Positions 62,784-64,000 of a DNA stretch of 64,000 nucleotides are shown here, in pieces (within the stretch, counting starts at the first letter, position 1; each line of letters opens with the position of its first letter). Source of the stretch: Flavobacterium sp. LHD-80. GTDB taxonomy: Bacteria > Bacteroidota > Bacteroidia > Flavobacteriales > Flavobacteriaceae. The stretch spans positions 496,001 through 560,000 of the forward strand of contig NZ_JAVFVS010000004.1 of assembly GCF_030929605.1 (NCBI RefSeq), given 5' to 3'. Both the position numbers and the translations under genes were made by a program. The notes beneath the pieces are model-generated. The model was given only the letters and a program-made list of their open reading frames with translations, searched no databases and had not been told where the DNA came from.

Positions 62784-63530
62784 TTAAGATAAAATATTGA
62801 TTTTTTTTATAAAATCTTTATAAGTGTCACTTAGATTTATCTTGTGATTTCCTTTTAAAATAATAAGATTATCAGCTAGAATGATCTCTTCTATTTTATC
62901 TGAATTTACAATCGTATTTCGATGTGTTTTTACGAATTTATTCTTATCCAGCAATTCGCTGATTTTTGTCAATGAAATCAAAATGACAAATTTTTCTTTT
63001 TCAGTAATAATGTTGCAGTAACGTTCTTCAACTTCAATATAAAGAATATCGTTTATAGAAACTTTTTTCAGCGCGTTTTTTTTCTTTATAAATAAGTGAT
63101 CATTGCTGATAACAGTATCCTGTTCGTCGCTTAAAAAAACATCAGTTTGTGCATAAAATTTCTCAACTGCCATTTCGATCGCATACAGAATTTCGAGTTC
63201 ATTGAAAGGTTTCATCAAAAAGCTAAAAGGCTTGGTAAGTTTAGCACGTTCAAAAATTTGGCGATCTTTTGAACTGGTCAAAAACACAAATGGTTTTGCT
63301 GCATTAGGAATAATATTGATGGACTCAGCAAATGTAATTCCGTCTGGTTTTCCGTCTAAAAAAACATCAATAATGATAATGTCAACAGGATGCTCATAAA
63401 AAAGTTTAAGCGCATCAGTAAAATTTCTGGCAACACCTACAACGGTATAATTATTTTCGAGCAACACTTTGATCAAAGCATCACTTTGTTCCGGTGTGTC
63501 TTCTATAATTAAAACATGAATATTATCCAT
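62784..63530 (-). CDS. LytTR-family response regulator
   Basis: 248 residues. Receiver domain 1-125: acidic pair Glu10/Asp11 (LIIEDTPEQ), phosphoacceptor Asp55 (IIIIDVFLDG), Thr/Ser in FVFLTSSKD and Lys in FLMKPFNELE. LytTR DNA-binding domain about 145-248 (INDILYIEVEERYCNIITEK; KFVKTHRNTIVNSDKIEEII). Binds DNA as a dimer to direct repeats when phosphorylated. Its start overlaps the histidine kinase gene upstream by 8 bp, so the two form a two-component system. Targets unknown. Confidence 0.94.
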   Translation of the reverse strand: MDNIHVLIIEDTPEQSDALIKVLLENNYTVVGVARNFTDALKLFYEHPVDIIIIDVFLDGKPDGITFAESINIIPNAAKPFVFLTSSKDRQIFERAKLTKPFSFLMKPFNELEILYAIEMAVEKFYAQTDVFLSDEQDTVISNDHLFIKKKNALKKVSINDILYIEVEERYCNIITEKEKFVILISLTKISELLDKNKFVKTHRNTIVNSDKIEEIILADNLIILKGNHKINLSDTYKDFIKKINILS

Positions 63531-64000
63531 TGTTGTTTGTTTTTGGTAATGTCAGTATTATTTTGGTTCCAATATTTAGTTCGCTTTCGATATTTAGTTC
63601 ACCACCATTTTTTTTGATCATTTGCTTGCATAATTGCATTCCTAATCCGGTGCCTATAACTTCAGAATCATTTTTTTTGGCTAAAAGCTCATTATCGTTT
63701 AGTAATTCTCTAATAATGTCCTCGCTCATTCCAATGCCGTTGTCCTCAATAATAAGCTGACAAAATTCGGAAGTGCTTTCTGCGGTGTAGAAACTGATTT
63801 TTCCATTTTCTTTTGAGAATTTAATAGCATTATCTAATAAATTTCGAAAGACTATTTTGAGAGAATCAATATCTACGAAGATAAAAATATTTTTTGAGAT
63901 TGAATTTTCAAATGTAATTGACTTATCAAGAAGCAAAGGCTTATAGTTGTACTCCACTTGCTGTACAATAGAATTTAAGTGAACGGATTCTTTATGAAAA
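63523..64000 (-). CDS. Sensor histidine kinase, C-terminal part (cut by window end)
   Basis: 159 codons are visible; the frame is open through base 64000, so the N-terminal sensor and dimerisation domains lie outside. The HATPase domain has the N box FRNLLDNAIKFSKENGK, G1 box IEDNGIGMS, G2 box GTGLGMQLCKQMIKKNGGEL and a TKIILTLP end. The N box is of the HisKA type, not the LytS type normally paired with LytTR regulators. The GTG at 63957 is inside the domain and is not the true start. Confidence 0.93.
   Translation of the reverse strand, partial: FHKESVHLNSIVQQVEYNYKPLLLDKSITFENSISKNIFIFVDIDSLKIVFRNLLDNAIKFSKENGKISFYTAESTSEFCQLIIEDNGIGMSEDIIRELLNDNELLAKKNDSEVIGTGLGMQLCKQMIKKNGGELNIESELNIGTKIILTLPKTNNNG

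Overview
The window is chromosomal DNA from a Bacteroidota bacterium of the Flavobacterium type. It is AT-rich with almost no Shine-Dalgarno sequences. Promoters of the form TTG-N17-21-TAnnTTTG recur. It also has SusC/SusD-type uptake, a type IX secretion (T9SS) sorting tail, a 287-residue RpoD, class II HMG-CoA reductase and DUF4249/TonB receptor pairs. I could run no searches: family names come from motifs read in the translations, and the genus is an inference.

Layout. (1) 1-3457: two tandem paralogous secreted proteins (the first cut by the window edge), a HAD phosphatase, a flavoprotein and a glycerophosphodiesterase. (2) 3590-24269: a complete starch/maltodextrin utilisation locus. A LacI-type regulator (14397-15428) separates two arms. 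The minus arm encodes a sugar MFS permease, beta-phosphoglucomutase, GH65 phosphorylase, GH97 (SusB), GH13 (SusA) and a GH13 lipoprotein. The plus arm encodes SusC, SusD, SusE and a T9SS-tailed multidomain amylase. Inferred flow: surface amylase cuts starch, SusCDE bind and import oligosaccharides, periplasmic GH13/GH97 enzymes trim them, the MFS permease imports maltose, and phosphorolysis plus mutase yield glucose and glucose 6-phosphate. (3) 24411-26146: a metabolite/H+ symporter with a small membrane partner. (4) 26313-33004: repeats, tRNA-Phe, then coaX, an outer-membrane protein, lptC, a small membrane protein, a CorC-like protein and PpiD. (5) 33275-36052: an unknown protein, a GHMP kinase and HMG-CoA reductase (mevalonate pathway). 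(6) 36233-43493: dipeptidyl peptidase IV, two POT peptide transporters and three secreted thioredoxin-fold proteins, two of which lack the CxxC site. (7) 43501-48312, minus: surE, a small membrane protein, lpxB, an NlpC/P60 lipoprotein and comEC. (8) 48523-53508: tail-specific protease, secreted nuclease, rpe and rpoD. (9) 53591-62167, minus: an ECF sigma factor overlapping a predicted dual-membrane anti-sigma protein, preceded by a four-gene TonB-receptor/DUF4249/MG-plug operon. (10) 62342-64000: a small membrane protein, a LytTR response regulator and a truncated histidine kinase.

Most longer intergenic gaps carry long inverted repeats of at least seven different sequence types. One type, built on TTAACCGCAAAG...CTTTGCGGTTAA, occurs four times. 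The strongest candidates for under-described biology are the ECF sigma/dual-membrane pair, the cysteine-less thioredoxin paralogs, the MG-plus-plug protein, the palindromes that fill the gaps of the maltose operon, and the unusual Shine-Dalgarno sequence ahead of rpoD.
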